A DNA stretch of 64,000 bases from positions 1 through 64,000 of the forward strand of contig JANOFE010000030.1 of NCBI GenBank assembly GCA_031413495.1, in the 5' to 3' direction. The translations under genes were made by a program, and so were the position numbers. This DNA comes from JACMNW01 sp031413495 (GTDB taxonomy: Bacteria > Pseudomonadota > Alphaproteobacteria > Rhodobacterales > Rhodobacteraceae). The notes beneath the pieces are model-generated. The model was not told where the DNA came from. It worked only from the letters and a program-made list of their open reading frames with translations, and ran no database searches. Positions 1 to 8,170 of the stretch are shown here, piece by piece; positions within the stretch are counted from its first letter, which is position 1, and each line of letters opens with the position of its first letter.

Positions 1-16
1 ACCAGGAGCAAGCAAA

Positions 17-1663
17 ATGGCTGCTAAGGACGTCAAGTTCGATACCGATGCCCGCGACCGCATGTTGCGTGGCGTAAACATTCTTGCCGACGCTGTGAAA
101 GTTACCCTTGGGCCAAAAGGCCGCAATGTGGTGATCGACAAGTCGTTCGGATCTCCGCGCATCACCAAAGACGGTGTAACGGTTGCCAAAGAGATCGAGC
201 TTTCCGACAAGTTCGAAAACATGGGCGCGCAAATGGTGAAGGAAGTCGCTTCCCGCACCAATGATGAGGCTGGCGACGGCACCACCACCGCGACCGTGCT
301 GGCACAGGCGATCATCAAAGAAGGCCTGAAGGCAGTTGCCGCTGGCATGAACCCGATGGACCTGAAGCGCGGCATTGATCTTGCAACCGCCAAAGTGGTT
401 GCAGCGATCAAGGCAGCGGCGCGTCCCGTTATTGACAGCGCTGAAGTGGCGCAGGTTGGTACGATCTCTGCAAATGGCGAGTCCGAAATTGGCCGTCAAA
501 TCGCCGATGCGATGCAGAAAGTCGGCAACGAGGGCGTGATCACCGTCGAAGAAAACAAGGGTCTGGAAACAGAAACCGAAGTCGTCGAAGGCATGCAGTT
601 CGACCGCGGCTATCTGTCGCCTTACTTTGTGACCAACCCAGACAAGATGCTGGTTGAGTTGGAAGATGTGCTGATCTTGCTGCACGAGAAAAAGCTTGGA
701 TCCTTGCAGCCAATGGTTCCGTTGTTGGAAGCCGTGATCCAAAGCCAGAAGCCGCTTCTGATCATTTCAGAAGATGTTGAAGGCGAAGCGCTTGCAACGC
801 TTGTCGTGAACAAGTTGCGCGGCGGGTTGAAGATTGCGGCTGTGAAAGCACCGGGCTTTGGTGACCGTCGTAAAGCCATGCTGCAGGACATTGCTGTTCT
901 GTCAGGTGGTCAGGTGATCAGCGAAGATCTGGGCATGAAGCTGGAAAATGTTGGTCTAGACATGCTTGGCCGCGCCAAGAAGGTCACGATCACCAAAGAC
1001 ACCACCACCATCATTGACGGCGCTGGCGACAAGGCTGAAATCAAGGCACGGGTCGACCAGATCCGCACCCAGATTGAAGAAACCACTTCGGATTACGACA
1101 AGGAAAAACTGCAGGAACGTGTGGCCAAACTGGCTGGCGGTGTTGCTGTGATCCGCGTGGGCGGCATGACCGAAATCGAAGTGAAAGAGCGTAAAGACCG
1201 CGTTGATGACGCGCTGAACGCAACCCGCGCTGCCGTTCAAGAAGGCATCGTGGTTGGCGGCGGTGTGGCGTTGATTCAGGCTGGTAAGGTTCTGGAAGGC
1301 ATGACGGGTGCCAACAGCGACCAGAATGCTGGTATTGGCATCGTGCGCCTCGCCCTTGAAGCACCGCTGCGCCAGATCGCGCAAAACGCAGGTGTGGACG
1401 GTGCGGTTGTGGCGGGCAAAGTGCGCGAGTCCAACGACAAGACCTTTGGCTTTAACGCGCAGACCGAAGAATATGGCGACATGTTCAAGTTCGGCGTGAT
1501 CGACCCGGCCAAAGTTGTGCGCACAGCGCTGGAAGATGCGGCATCAGTAGCCTCGCTGCTGATCACGACTGAGGCCATGATCGCTGACCGTCCAGAGCCC
1601 AAATCGGGCGGCGGCATGGGCGGTGGCATGGGCGGAATGGGCGGCATGGACGGGATGATGTAA
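17..1663 (+). CDS. groEL: 60 kDa chaperonin GroEL
   Basis: This is the large chaperonin subunit. It forms the tetradecameric cage that folds cytosolic proteins with ATP and GroES. The 548-residue length is normal for the family. Visible hallmarks are LGPKGRN (31-37), the ATP-site motif GDGTTT (86-91), GVTV near 53, and the Gly-Met-rich tail (about 533-548). An AGGAG ribosome site lies 8 bases before the ATG. groES would be expected just upstream, outside the window. A strong terminator follows at 1696-1720. The heat-shock sigma factor that normally controls this operon in the order is encoded at 58634-59512. Identification is secure. Confidence 0.99.
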   Translation: MAAKDVKFDTDARDRMLRGVNILADAVKVTLGPKGRNVVIDKSFGSPRITKDGVTVAKEIELSDKFENMGAQMVKEVASRTNDEAGDGTTTATVLAQAIIKEGLKAVAAGMNPMDLKRGIDLATAKVVAAIKAAARPVIDSAEVAQVGTISANGESEIGRQIADAMQKVGNEGVITVEENKGLETETEVVEGMQFDRGYLSPYFVTNPDKMLVELEDVLILLHEKKLGSLQPMVPLLEAVIQSQKPLLIISEDVEGEALATLVVNKLRGGLKIAAVKAPGFGDRRKAMLQDIAVLSGGQVISEDLGMKLENVGLDMLGRAKKVTITKDTTTIIDGAGDKAEIKARVDQIRTQIEETTSDYDKEKLQERVAKLAGGVAVIRVGGMTEIEVKERKDRVDDALNATRAAVQEGIVVGGGVALIQAGKVLEGMTGANSDQNAGIGIVRLALEAPLRQIAQNAGVDGAVVAGKVRESNDKTFGFNAQTEEYGDMFKFGVIDPAKVVRTALEDAASVASLLITTEAMIADRPEPKSGGGMGGGMGGMGGMDGMM

Positions 1664-1695
1664 TCATCCGTTCCCCGCTTGGGAAACTTGGGAAG

Positions 1696-1720
1696 GGGCA
1701 TCCGCGAGGGTGCCCTTTTT
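1696..1720 (+). terminator. Rho-independent terminator after groEL
   Basis: GGGCATCC (1696-1703) pairs with GGGTGCCC (1708-1715) around a GCGA tetraloop, followed directly by five T. It sits 33 bases after the groEL stop and ends that transcript. Confidence 0.85.
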
Positions 1721-1771
1721 CATTTGGGGCAAGCAAGCGGCGCGCGTGCCGCGCAGGGGTTTTACCTCGGC

Positions 1772-1835
1772 ACTTCGGGTTCCCCGAAGCGCCTCAGAGT
1801 TTTTGAGTATTTAAGCGAAAAGGAAATCGCAAAGG
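1772..1835. repeat. Small hairpin plus GAGTATTT-type dispersed repeat (copy 1)
   Basis: A perfect 7-bp hairpin (CTTCGGG/CCCGAAG, 1772-1788) is followed at about 1803-1834 by TGAGTATTTAAGCGAAAAGG and AAATCGCAAAGG. Closely related sequence recurs at 26098-26132 and, inverted, at 26271-26309, including a shared run of GCGAAAAGGAAATCGCAAA. It occupies the groEL to DMT-transporter gap. Its function is unknown; I read it as a dispersed intergenic repeat. Confidence 0.5.
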
Positions 1836-1874
1836 CGGGCTGGCGAGGGCGTGGTGCGCAAGCTATGCAGGGGT

Positions 1875-2720
1875 ATGGCACTATTTTTATGGACGGCCCT
1901 TGCAATGCTGGCCTTTGCGGCGAATTCGGTTTTGAACCGGATGGGCGTGGCGGGCGGATTGATTGACCCGGTGAGTTACGCCGTAATCCGGCTGGCGGCG
2001 GGGGCATTGATGCTGGTGGTTCTGGTACTGGCCCGCTGGGCATGGCGCGGCGGTGCTGTGTGGCCGGGGGTGCCGGGTCGGCTGGCAGGCGTGGGCGGGT
2101 TGTTGGCCTATTTATTTGGATTTTCGGTCGCCTATCTGTCGCTTGATGCGGGGATCGGGGCGTTGATTCTGTTTGGATCGGTGCAGATCACGATGTTTGC
2201 GGGCGCGCTGATGGCGCGGGAAGCGGTGCCGCCTGCGCGCTGGGCCGGGGCGGTTTTGGCCTTTGTGGGGCTGGTGGTTTTGGTGGCTCCGGGCGGCAGC
2301 GTTGCGGCAATCGGGCCGGTAGCGGCGATGGTTTTGGCGGGCGCGGGTTGGGGCCTTTATTCGCTGGCGGGGCGCGGGGCGGATGATGCGTTGTTGGCGA
2401 CGGCGGCGAATTTCGGGCTGGCGCTGCCGGTAGCGGTGGCGGTGGGGCTTATCCTTGGGCTGGGCGCAGTGGTGCAGCCTTTGGGCGTTTTGCTGGCCGT
2501 CCTGTCTGGGGCGGTGACATCGGGGCTTGGCTATGCGCTATGGTACGGCTTGGTGCCGCAGCTTGGTGCCGCGCGGGCGGGGGTGGCGCAACTGACAGTG
2601 CCGGTGCTGGCAGCGGGTGGCGGGGCGGTACTGCTGGGCGAGGGTGTGAGTCTGCGGTTTGGCATTGCGGCGGGTTTGGTTTTGGGCGGTGTGGCCTTGG
2701 CGAGCGTCGCACGGCAGTAG
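1875..2720 (+). CDS. EamA/DMT-family membrane transporter
   Basis: This is a 281-residue, strongly hydrophobic protein of the drug/metabolite transporter superfamily. It has about ten predicted membrane helices arranged as two EamA repeats, beginning with a helix containing NSVLNRMG that is typical of this exporter class. Such proteins export amino acids or small metabolites across the inner membrane; the substrate cannot be told from sequence. I use the ATG at 1875 because the first helix starts there. A GTG at 1851 in the same frame, preceded by GAGGGC, is an alternative that adds eight residues. The gene ends 20 bases from the convergent acetyltransferase gene. Confidence 0.85.
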   Translation: MALFLWTALAMLAFAANSVLNRMGVAGGLIDPVSYAVIRLAAGALMLVVLVLARWAWRGGAVWPGVPGRLAGVGGLLAYLFGFSVAYLSLDAGIGALILFGSVQITMFAGALMAREAVPPARWAGAVLAFVGLVVLVAPGGSVAAIGPVAAMVLAGAGWGLYSLAGRGADDALLATAANFGLALPVAVAVGLILGLGAVVQPLGVLLAVLSGAVTSGLGYALWYGLVPQLGAARAGVAQLTVPVLAAGGGAVLLGEGVSLRFGIAAGLVLGGVALASVARQ

Positions 2721-2740
2721 GTTTCGTTACAGCGCGGTCC

Positions 2741-3232
2741 TTAAAGTCTTTGGGCCATGCGAATTTGGACGTGGGTTTTAAGGCCGAATTGTTTGGGCGG
2801 GCTGCGCGCATCCTCGGTAAAGCCCATTTTGGACCAGAACCGATGGCCCTTGGTGTTTTCTTCCAGCACGGCAATCAGGATACGGGTTACCTGCCGCGTT
2901 TTGGCTGCGGTGAAGATATGAGCCAGCATATCCTGACCAAGCCGTTTGCCGCGATGGGCGGGGTCAATGAGCAAAAGGCCGATGTAGGCATCATCGGGGT
3001 TGGGGAAGCCAAAGCCGACCTCGGCAATGGCAACAAGTTGGTTGTGCTGCAGAAAAAGGCCGAGGTGAAGCGCGGTGGCGGGATCTCTGCCGGGGGGAGC
3101 ACCGGTAAAGAAATCATGGGTTTGGTTGATATCTGGCAGTTGGCCGGACTCGAGGGTCACATAATCGGCGGCGCGCTGGAACAGGTTTGTGACTGCATGT
3201 GCATCGGTCGTGGCTTGCAGGGCGCGGATCAT
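2741..3232 (-). CDS. GNAT-family N-acetyltransferase
   Basis: A 163-residue single-domain acyltransferase of the GNAT fold. The acetyl-CoA pyrophosphate-binding motif appears as HRGKRLGQDM near the middle. A conserved beta-bulge region (IGLLLIDPAHRGK) precedes it and a typical helix-strand end (FWSKMGFTED) follows. The substrate is unknown. The start overlaps the stop of the upstream Nudix gene by 4 bases (ATGA), so the two are probably translated as a coupled pair. Confidence 0.85.
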   Translation of the reverse strand: MIRALQATTDAHAVTNLFQRAADYVTLESGQLPDINQTHDFFTGAPPGRDPATALHLGLFLQHNQLVAIAEVGFGFPNPDDAYIGLLLIDPAHRGKRLGQDMLAHIFTAAKTRQVTRILIAVLEENTKGHRFWSKMGFTEDARSPPKQFGLKTHVQIRMAQRL

Positions 3233-3675
3233 CGCACAATCACTTCCAGCGGGTCATATAGCACAGTGGTGCCCCAGGCGGCTTCGGGCAGGCTGTCGGG
3301 TTTGTAGCGGATATGGGTCAGACTTTCACGGGTGAACAGTTGGCACTTTGACACAACACCTTCGGGATCGCGCCATGTGGGGTCCAGCGTGCCCGCGGTA
3401 ATCTGGCAGTGGAAGTAGATATCGACCTGATGAAAGCCAGTACCGGGATCGTGAAATTCATTGATCAGCGCAGGTGCGCCTACGGATACGGTCAGGCCGG
3501 TTTCTTCATAGACTTCGCGGATCAGGTTATCCGGCAGCGAGGTGCCGGGTTGCACGCCGCCGCCCGGTGCGCACCACAAATCAGAGGTGCCGCCGGGGTA
3601 GGCGTTGACCAGCAAAAGGCGGTTGCGGGTCAGGATGAGGGCGCGAACAGCAAGGCGGGGGGCGCGGTGTTTCAT
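3229..3675 (-). CDS. Nudix hydrolase with a modified Nudix box
   Basis: A 148-residue Nudix-fold protein. Members hydrolyse nucleoside diphosphates linked to other groups. The box lies at residues 38-61: GGGVQPGTS, then REVYEETG (53-60), which carries the metal-binding Arg and Glu residues. The usual first Glu of the box (GX5E) is Thr45, so activity or substrate may be atypical. I place the start at the ATG beginning MKHRAPRL; the open frame runs further upstream but that part is antisense to the lipase-like gene. The stop overlaps the acetyltransferase start by 4 bases. The RNA or nucleotide substrate cannot be inferred. Confidence 0.85.
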   Translation of the reverse strand: MKHRAPRLAVRALILTRNRLLLVNAYPGGTSDLWCAPGGGVQPGTSLPDNLIREVYEETGLTVSVGAPALINEFHDPGTGFHQVDIYFHCQITAGTLDPTWRDPEGVVSKCQLFTRESLTHIRYKPDSLPEAAWGTTVLYDPLEVIVR

Positions 3676-3750
3676 AGGGCAAGGCTGGGGCGGGGGGCGG
3701 GAATTGTCCAGCCTCTCGTATCTTGTGGGCAGAGGGGTTAGGTTTGCCGG

Positions 3751-4512
3751 ATGTGGCGGAAAACAATCTTTGCAGTCATGGTGATGTTGGCCCCGTTTGG
3801 CGCGGCGGCGAGCCCGGTTGTTTCGGACTGCGTGGTGTTGTTGCACGGATTGGCGCGCAGTGAGGCATCCCTGCTGGCGATGGAGGCGGCGCTGACCGCC
3901 AAAGGGTATAGGGTGGTCAACGAGGGCTATCCGTCGACAAAAGCCAATATTGCCGAACTTGCGGGGGCCCATGTGGGGCCTGCGGTGGCGGCCTGCGGGG
4001 TGGCGCGGGTGAACTTTGTCACCCATTCGATGGGCGGCATTCTGGTGCGGGTCTGGTTGAGGGACAATCGCCCCGCCGACATGGGCCGCGTAGTGATGCT
4101 GGCCCCGCCAAACAAGGGATCAGAACTGGTGGATGCCTTTGGCGAAATTGGCGCGTTCCAATGGGTGAACGGTCCTGCAGGGTTAGAGTTGGGCACGGGC
4201 GCGGGTGATGTGCCGCGCGGATTGCCCATGCCAGACTATGCGCTGGGGGTGATTGCGGGCACGCGGTCGGTGAACCCGATCTATTCCGCCGTCATTCCGG
4301 GGCGGGATGATGGCAAAGTGTCGGTCAACAGTACGCGGGTGGCGGGGATGACCGATCATATCACGCTGCCGGTGACGCATACGTTTATGATGCTGAACCC
4401 GGTGGTGATTGCGGAAACGATCCGGTTTCTGGAAACCGGTGCGTTTGACCCGACGATTACCTACGGCGAAGCGGTGGAGGATGCTGTGGATGAGGTTTTG
4501 GATGGCGAATGA
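3751..4512 (+). CDS. Secreted alpha/beta-hydrolase (lipase/esterase-like)
   Basis: A 253-residue protein with an N-terminal signal peptide (about 1-21, ending GAAAS) and the alpha/beta-hydrolase fold. The oxyanion HG is at residues 32-33 (LLHGLARS), the nucleophile elbow THSMGG has Ser93, and a late His (PVTHTFMM) is a plausible catalytic histidine. It is probably a periplasmic lipase or esterase of the triacylglycerol lipase/PGAP1-like type; the substrate is unknown. The stop overlaps the next gene's ATG by 4 bases. Confidence 0.85.
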   Translation: MWRKTIFAVMVMLAPFGAAASPVVSDCVVLLHGLARSEASLLAMEAALTAKGYRVVNEGYPSTKANIAELAGAHVGPAVAACGVARVNFVTHSMGGILVRVWLRDNRPADMGRVVMLAPPNKGSELVDAFGEIGAFQWVNGPAGLELGTGAGDVPRGLPMPDYALGVIAGTRSVNPIYSAVIPGRDDGKVSVNSTRVAGMTDHITLPVTHTFMMLNPVVIAETIRFLETGAFDPTITYGEAVEDAVDEVLDGE

Positions 4513-4931
4513 GCAGGCAGTCCGGGGGCAAGATGGATAATTTTAAGGGCTACGCCGCGATATCAAAGGCGGTGTCGCGATTTTGCGGCAGGCCGGTTGT
4601 GTTTTTGCTTGCCGTTGGGGTGATAGCGGTCTGGATCCTTACCGGGCCGCTGTTTGGCTTTAGCGATACTTGGCAGTTGGTGATCAACACCGGGACCACG
4701 ATCATCACGTTTCTGATGGTGTTCCTGATCCAGAATACCCAGAATCGCGATACCACGGCCATACAGATTAAACTGGATGAATTGATCCGCGCCACGGCGG
4801 GCGCGCATAATGCGTTACTGGATCTGGAAGAAATGGACGAGCGGATGTTGGACCAGTTTCGTACGAAATATCAGATGCTTGCGACATCGGCGCGGGGGAA
4901 GCTGAAGCTGGGTCAGGTGGATACGGATTAG
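4509..4931 (+). CDS. Low-affinity iron permease family membrane protein
   Basis: A 140-residue protein with two membrane helices (VVFLLAVGVIAVWILTGPLF and a second ending FLMVFLIQNTQNRD). The conserved QNTQNRDT...KLDELI segment follows. This matches the small 'low affinity Fe/Cu permease' family, whose transport role in bacteria is largely assumed from yeast Fet4. It is translationally coupled to the lipase gene (ATGA). An internal ATG at 4533 is an alternative start. The family call is good; the function is uncertain. Confidence 0.75.
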   Translation: MSRQSGGKMDNFKGYAAISKAVSRFCGRPVVFLLAVGVIAVWILTGPLFGFSDTWQLVINTGTTIITFLMVFLIQNTQNRDTTAIQIKLDELIRATAGAHNALLDLEEMDERMLDQFRTKYQMLATSARGKLKLGQVDTD

Positions 4932-5040
4932 CCGGAGGCGTGATGGGGGTTAGGTGCGGAAGGCCCTATGCCTAAGTCTGCGAAAGATGCCGTGAACGGC
5001 GGCTATGCGGACGGAGCGGTCGTTGGCGCTTGGAACATAG

Positions 5041-5200
5041 GGCAGTGCCTGACTGCCGGGTGGGCGCTGCAACGCCAGTTCTAGGCACTTTATGGGTCAA
5101 TGACCGCCCGACGACGTTCTGCTGGAGTTGGTGCAAAAGCGCCTGCCCGAGGGGGCTGTCAGGCGCGGCCCGGCGGGCTTTGCCCTTGATTCCGGGCAAG
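5041..5200 (+). repeat. Decayed copy (D) of the convergent-gap palindromic element; rest of 4932-5275 shows no gene
   Basis: The 344-base gap between two convergent genes holds no credible reading frame. It contains a hairpin (AGTGCCT 5044-5050 with AGGCACT 5083-5089) and, at 5126-5200, a segment resembling the second half of copies B and C: GTTGGTGCAAAAGCGCCTGC, then GGGGCTGTCAGGCGCGGCCC, then GGCTTTGCCCTTGATTCCGGGCAAG in place of the TTTGAC-N4-GTCAA palindrome. I read it as a degenerate member of the family. The alignment was made by eye. Confidence 0.45.
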
Positions 5201-5275
5201 AACGGGATGGCCCGAATGACCATTAAGGGCTCAAAACGGCCATCGTCAGGGCGATCTGTGTCCCTCTCGCCACCC

Positions 5276-6355
5276 TTACGTCACAACTCGGTTCACATGC
5301 CCCATTTTGCGGCCTGGTTTGGCATCGGCCTTGCCATACAAGTGCAGGGCTGTATGGCGTTCTGCTGCCAGCGCGGGGGCGCGCAGAATATCGTCACCAA
5401 TCAGGTTTTCCATCACCACATCGCTGTGGCGCGACCCGTCGCCAAGCGGCCAGCCGGTGATGGCGCGGATGTGCTGTTCAAACTGGTCCACCGCACAGCC
5501 GTTCTGCGTCCAATGGCCGGAATTATGCACGCGGGGGGCGATTTCATTGACGATCAAAGCGGCGGGTGTGACGAACAATTCCACCCCGATGACACCAACG
5601 TAATCGAGCGCTGTCAGGATGCGGGCAGCCATCAGCACGGCATCGGTACGCTGATGGGCGGTCAGGCGGGCGGGAACGGTGGTGGTGTGCAGGATGCCCG
5701 CGCGGTGCACATTTTCGCCGGGGTCGTAGCAGGCAACCGACCCGTCAAGGCTGCGCGCGGCGATTACCGACACCTCATGCGTGAAGGTGATAAAGCCTTC
5801 CAGCACTGACGGCGCGTTTTGCATGCTTTCCCATGCGGCGGGCGCATCTGCGGGGGAGAAAAGCCGCGCTTGGCCCTTGCCATCGTAGCCAAGGCGGGTG
5901 GTTTTAAGGATGGACGGCGTGCCGATCGTGGTGATGGCGGCTTGCAGATCGGGCAGTGAACCCACGGCAGCGTAGGGCGCGCAGGTAAGACCAAGGCTAG
6001 TGAGGAAAGCCTTTTCTTCCAGCCGGTCTTGGCTGATGGCAAGCGCGCGTCGGTTGGGGCGAATGGGTTTCAGCGCCTCAAGGGCGTCAAGCGCTGCGGT
6101 GGGGATGTTTTCAAATTCATAGGTGATGACATCGACTGATGCTGCAAAAGCGGAAAGTGCCGCAATGTCGGCGTAAGGCGCAGTGGTCAGCGCATGGGCC
6201 ACATCGGCGGCGGGAGGGTTTGCACCCGGATCAAAAATATGAGTTTTGAAGCCGAGCCGGGATGCCGCGACAGACAACATGCGCCCCAACTGACCGCCGC
6301 CCAGAATGCCGATGGTACTGCCGGGGGGAAGACCCGCCTTGCCCGGATCAGTCAT
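5276..6355 (-). CDS. purK: 5-(carboxyamino)imidazole ribonucleotide synthase PurK
   Basis: This is the ATP-grasp enzyme of purine synthesis that carboxylates AIR to N5-CAIR using ATP and bicarbonate. The 359-residue protein begins with the dinucleotide-fold motif GILGGGQLGRML (17-28) and carries the ATP-grasp core (KTTRLGYDGKGQ) and the C-terminal NEIAPRVHNSGH signature. I choose the ATG at 6355 rather than the longer frame (6418): it overlaps the restored purE stop by 8 bases (ATGACTGA), a typical coupled purE-purK junction. Confidence 0.96.
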   Translation of the reverse strand: MTDPGKAGLPPGSTIGILGGGQLGRMLSVAASRLGFKTHIFDPGANPPAADVAHALTTAPYADIAALSAFAASVDVITYEFENIPTAALDALEALKPIRPNRRALAISQDRLEEKAFLTSLGLTCAPYAAVGSLPDLQAAITTIGTPSILKTTRLGYDGKGQARLFSPADAPAAWESMQNAPSVLEGFITFTHEVSVIAARSLDGSVACYDPGENVHRAGILHTTTVPARLTAHQRTDAVLMAARILTALDYVGVIGVELFVTPAALIVNEIAPRVHNSGHWTQNGCAVDQFEQHIRAITGWPLGDGSRHSDVVMENLIGDDILRAPALAAERHTALHLYGKADAKPGRKMGHVNRVVT

Positions 6356-6834
6356 TGCTGGGTTCGTCCGGGATAGAGTTGGTAAGGGCACTGCGCCATG
6401 CATCAAGTTTCGCGGCAAGGGCGGCGTCGTTCAGCGCCAGAATGCCTGCCGCCATCAGGCCCGCATTGGCCGCACCCGCAGCCCCCGATGGCCATGGTGG
6501 CGACAGGAAAGCCTTTTGGCATTTGCAGGATGGAATAAAGGCTGTCCACCCCGGACAGGGCTTTGGTCATCACCGGCACGCCGATGACGGGAAGCCGTGT
6601 TTTCGACGCCATCATGCCGGGCAAATGCGCAGCCCCGCCAGCGCCCGCAATGATCACCTTCAAGCCGCGCGCCACGGCAGTTTTACCGTAGTCCCACAGC
6701 CGGTCAGGCGTGCGGTGGGCCGAGACAATTTTCGTCTCATAGGCGACGCCCAATTCATCAAGGATCAGAGCCGCTTCTTTCAGCGTCGGCCAGTCAGACT
6801 GGCTGCCCATAATGATGCCAATTTCAACCGTCAT
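6348..6834 (-). pseudogene. purE: N5-CAIR mutase PurE, frameshifted by one base
   Basis: PurE converts N5-CAIR to CAIR, the step after PurK. The first part is fully normal (IIMGSQSDWPT, SAHRTPDRL, IAGAGGAAHLPGM, QMPKGFPVATMAIG). The frame then runs into GCGCGQCGPDG and stops at 6403. Removing one base from the five-C run at 6482-6486 (five G on the coding strand) restores AIGAAGAANAGLMAAGILAL and a normal C-terminus, with a stop at 6348 overlapping the purK start. The restored product would be about 161 residues, the usual size. Either the gene is mutated, or the base is an assembly error, or the run is a slippage site. Confidence 0.9.
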
Positions 6835-6934
6835 GCGTCACCTATCCTTGTGCGCCGCACTATAGCGGGGTCAAGGGCAGGGGCAAGGTGGCGCAGGGGT
6901 TTGCGTCTTTAGATTGGCTGGGTTAAGCAGCGGC

Positions 6935-7330
6935 ATGATCATCGCATCCATCCTGTCCGCCGTTCTGATTGCCCTTGCCGTCCTACATGTTTTATGGGGG
7001 ATTGGATTTTGGTTTCCCATTGAGGATGAGGCACAACTGGTGCGCGCGGTGGCTGGCTTTGCTGATGCTGAAGAAATGCCCGGGGCTGTGCCCTGTGCCT
7101 TGGTGGCGGTGGCGCTGTTCATGGCAGTGACCTGCCTTTGGTGGCCGCCCGGGCCATTCCGGTTTTTGGCGCTGGCGGTGATTGGCGTGATGTTTGTGGC
7201 GCGCGGTGCTGTGGCTTTTACCCCGTTCTGGCGCAAACTGACGCCTGTTGAGCCTTTCGCCACGCTGGACCGCAAATATTATGGGCCGCTTTGTTTGGTC
7301 ATGGGCTTGGGGTTTTTCGCGTCGCTCTAA
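6935..7330 (+). CDS. DUF3995-like four-helix membrane protein
   Basis: A 131-residue integral membrane protein with four predicted helices. Sequence features such as LHVLWGIGFWFPI, a central loop around FADAEEMPGAVPC, and a C-terminal FTPFWRKLTP...FATLDRKYYGPLC match the small DUF3995 family. Its function is unknown. I use the ATG at 6935; a TTG seven codons upstream is also in frame. The last 4 bases overlap the end of the convergent cupin gene. Confidence 0.7.
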   Translation: MIIASILSAVLIALAVLHVLWGIGFWFPIEDEAQLVRAVAGFADAEEMPGAVPCALVAVALFMAVTCLWWPPGPFRFLALAVIGVMFVARGAVAFTPFWRKLTPVEPFATLDRKYYGPLCLVMGLGFFASL

Positions 7331-7710
7331 AGCGTGGGCAACCACGGGCCGGGGATGTGCGTGGCCTCGGCATCACCGGGCCAAGGGGGCATAGAGATGC
7401 AGATGAATTTTAGCGCGATTGGGCCAAGACAGCGATATTGAAACGCTGTGCCAACGGGGATGTCGATGGATGTGCCGGGTAAAAGGGACGTAACCATTTC
7501 CTGCCCTCCGGATTTGCGCCAAATCTGGCCCTGTCCTTCCAGCACATGCCAGAATTCTGAAATGGTGGCGTGAATCGTCGCGCGGTTGATCTGGCCGGGT
7601 GGGACCGTGCTGTGGATCATGTTGCCGGTTGGGCCATCCATGATGAACCGGATATCTGCCCCGGCGGGCGATTTGGCATCTGGCAGAAGGGAAAGCGTTG
7701 TTTCCTTCAT
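7327..7710 (-). CDS. Small cupin-domain protein
   Basis: A 127-residue single-cupin protein. The barrel motifs include HATISEFWHVLEGQGQIW (the usual first His cluster reduced to H and E) and a second motif LLPGTSIDIPVGTAFQYRC. Such proteins bind a metal and may be sensors, isomerases or dioxygenases; nothing here fixes the role. I start at the ATG at 7710, inside the non-coding end of the upstream DUF465 gene; the frame extends 12 residues further but overlaps that gene. The tail overlaps the DUF3995-like gene. Confidence 0.7.
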   Translation of the reverse strand: MKETTLSLLPDAKSPAGADIRFIMDGPTGNMIHSTVPPGQINRATIHATISEFWHVLEGQGQIWRKSGGQEMVTSLLPGTSIDIPVGTAFQYRCLGPIALKFICISMPPWPGDAEATHIPGPWLPTL

Positions 7711-7717
7711 CGCAGGG

Positions 7718-7936
7718 TCAGGCGATGATATCTGGGATAAGGGCATCTTCCATCTTCACGATCTGATCCTTTAGAAACAACTTTTGCTTTTTCAGCCGCC
7801 GCAACGTCAAGGGATCTGGCCGCCCGGCGGTTTCAAGAACATGGATCGCTTCATCCAGATCGCGGTGTTCGCGCACCAGCACGCCCAACCGGATGCGCAG
7901 CATTTCATCATGGTTCAATTCACTTGGTGGGGTCAT
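7718..7936 (-). CDS. YdcH/DUF465-family small coiled-coil protein
   Basis: A 72-residue, charged, helical protein. The core MLRIRLGVLVREHRDLDEAI and the segment LRRLKKQKLFLKDQIVKMED match the YdcH/DUF465 family, short alpha-helical hairpins of unknown role that are abundant in alphaproteobacteria. It lies just upstream of the cupin gene on the same strand and may share a transcript. Confidence 0.8.
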   Translation of the reverse strand: MTPPSELNHDEMLRIRLGVLVREHRDLDEAIHVLETAGRPDPLTLRRLKKQKLFLKDQIVKMEDALIPDIIA

Positions 7937-8075
7937 CGGGTGTTTGAGGGTCCTGATCAGGGTCTGGCCGCCAATAAGGATACAGCGATTCGGGGCGGGG
8001 TCGGCATCAAATATGATGCGATTTTAGCAAGATAACACAAATTCAGCAGGTGCTGATCGTCTGCCGCTGCAGGGG

Positions 8076-8106
8076 CTTGCGCCGTAGCGGCACCGCCCCC
8101 ATATTT
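8076..8106 (+). promoter_or_regulatory. Sigma-32 (RpoH)-type promoter for hsp20
   Basis: CTTG (8076-8079) and CCCCATATTT (8097-8106) are separated by exactly 17 bases. This matches the heat-shock consensus (CTTG...N13-17...CCCCATNT; alphaproteobacteria CTTG...YTATNT). It lies 64 bases before the Hsp20 ATG. A cognate sigma factor is encoded at 58634-59512. Confidence 0.7.
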
Positions 8107-8170
8107 ACAGGTGTCAGGGTGCCCATTTGGGGCTTTGGCGAAGATGTCGCTTCGAGAAAGGGCATATGGG

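Noticed and set aside
956..1384. 142-codon open frame opposite groEL
   Set aside because: Shadow of a highly expressed gene with biased codons; no motif.
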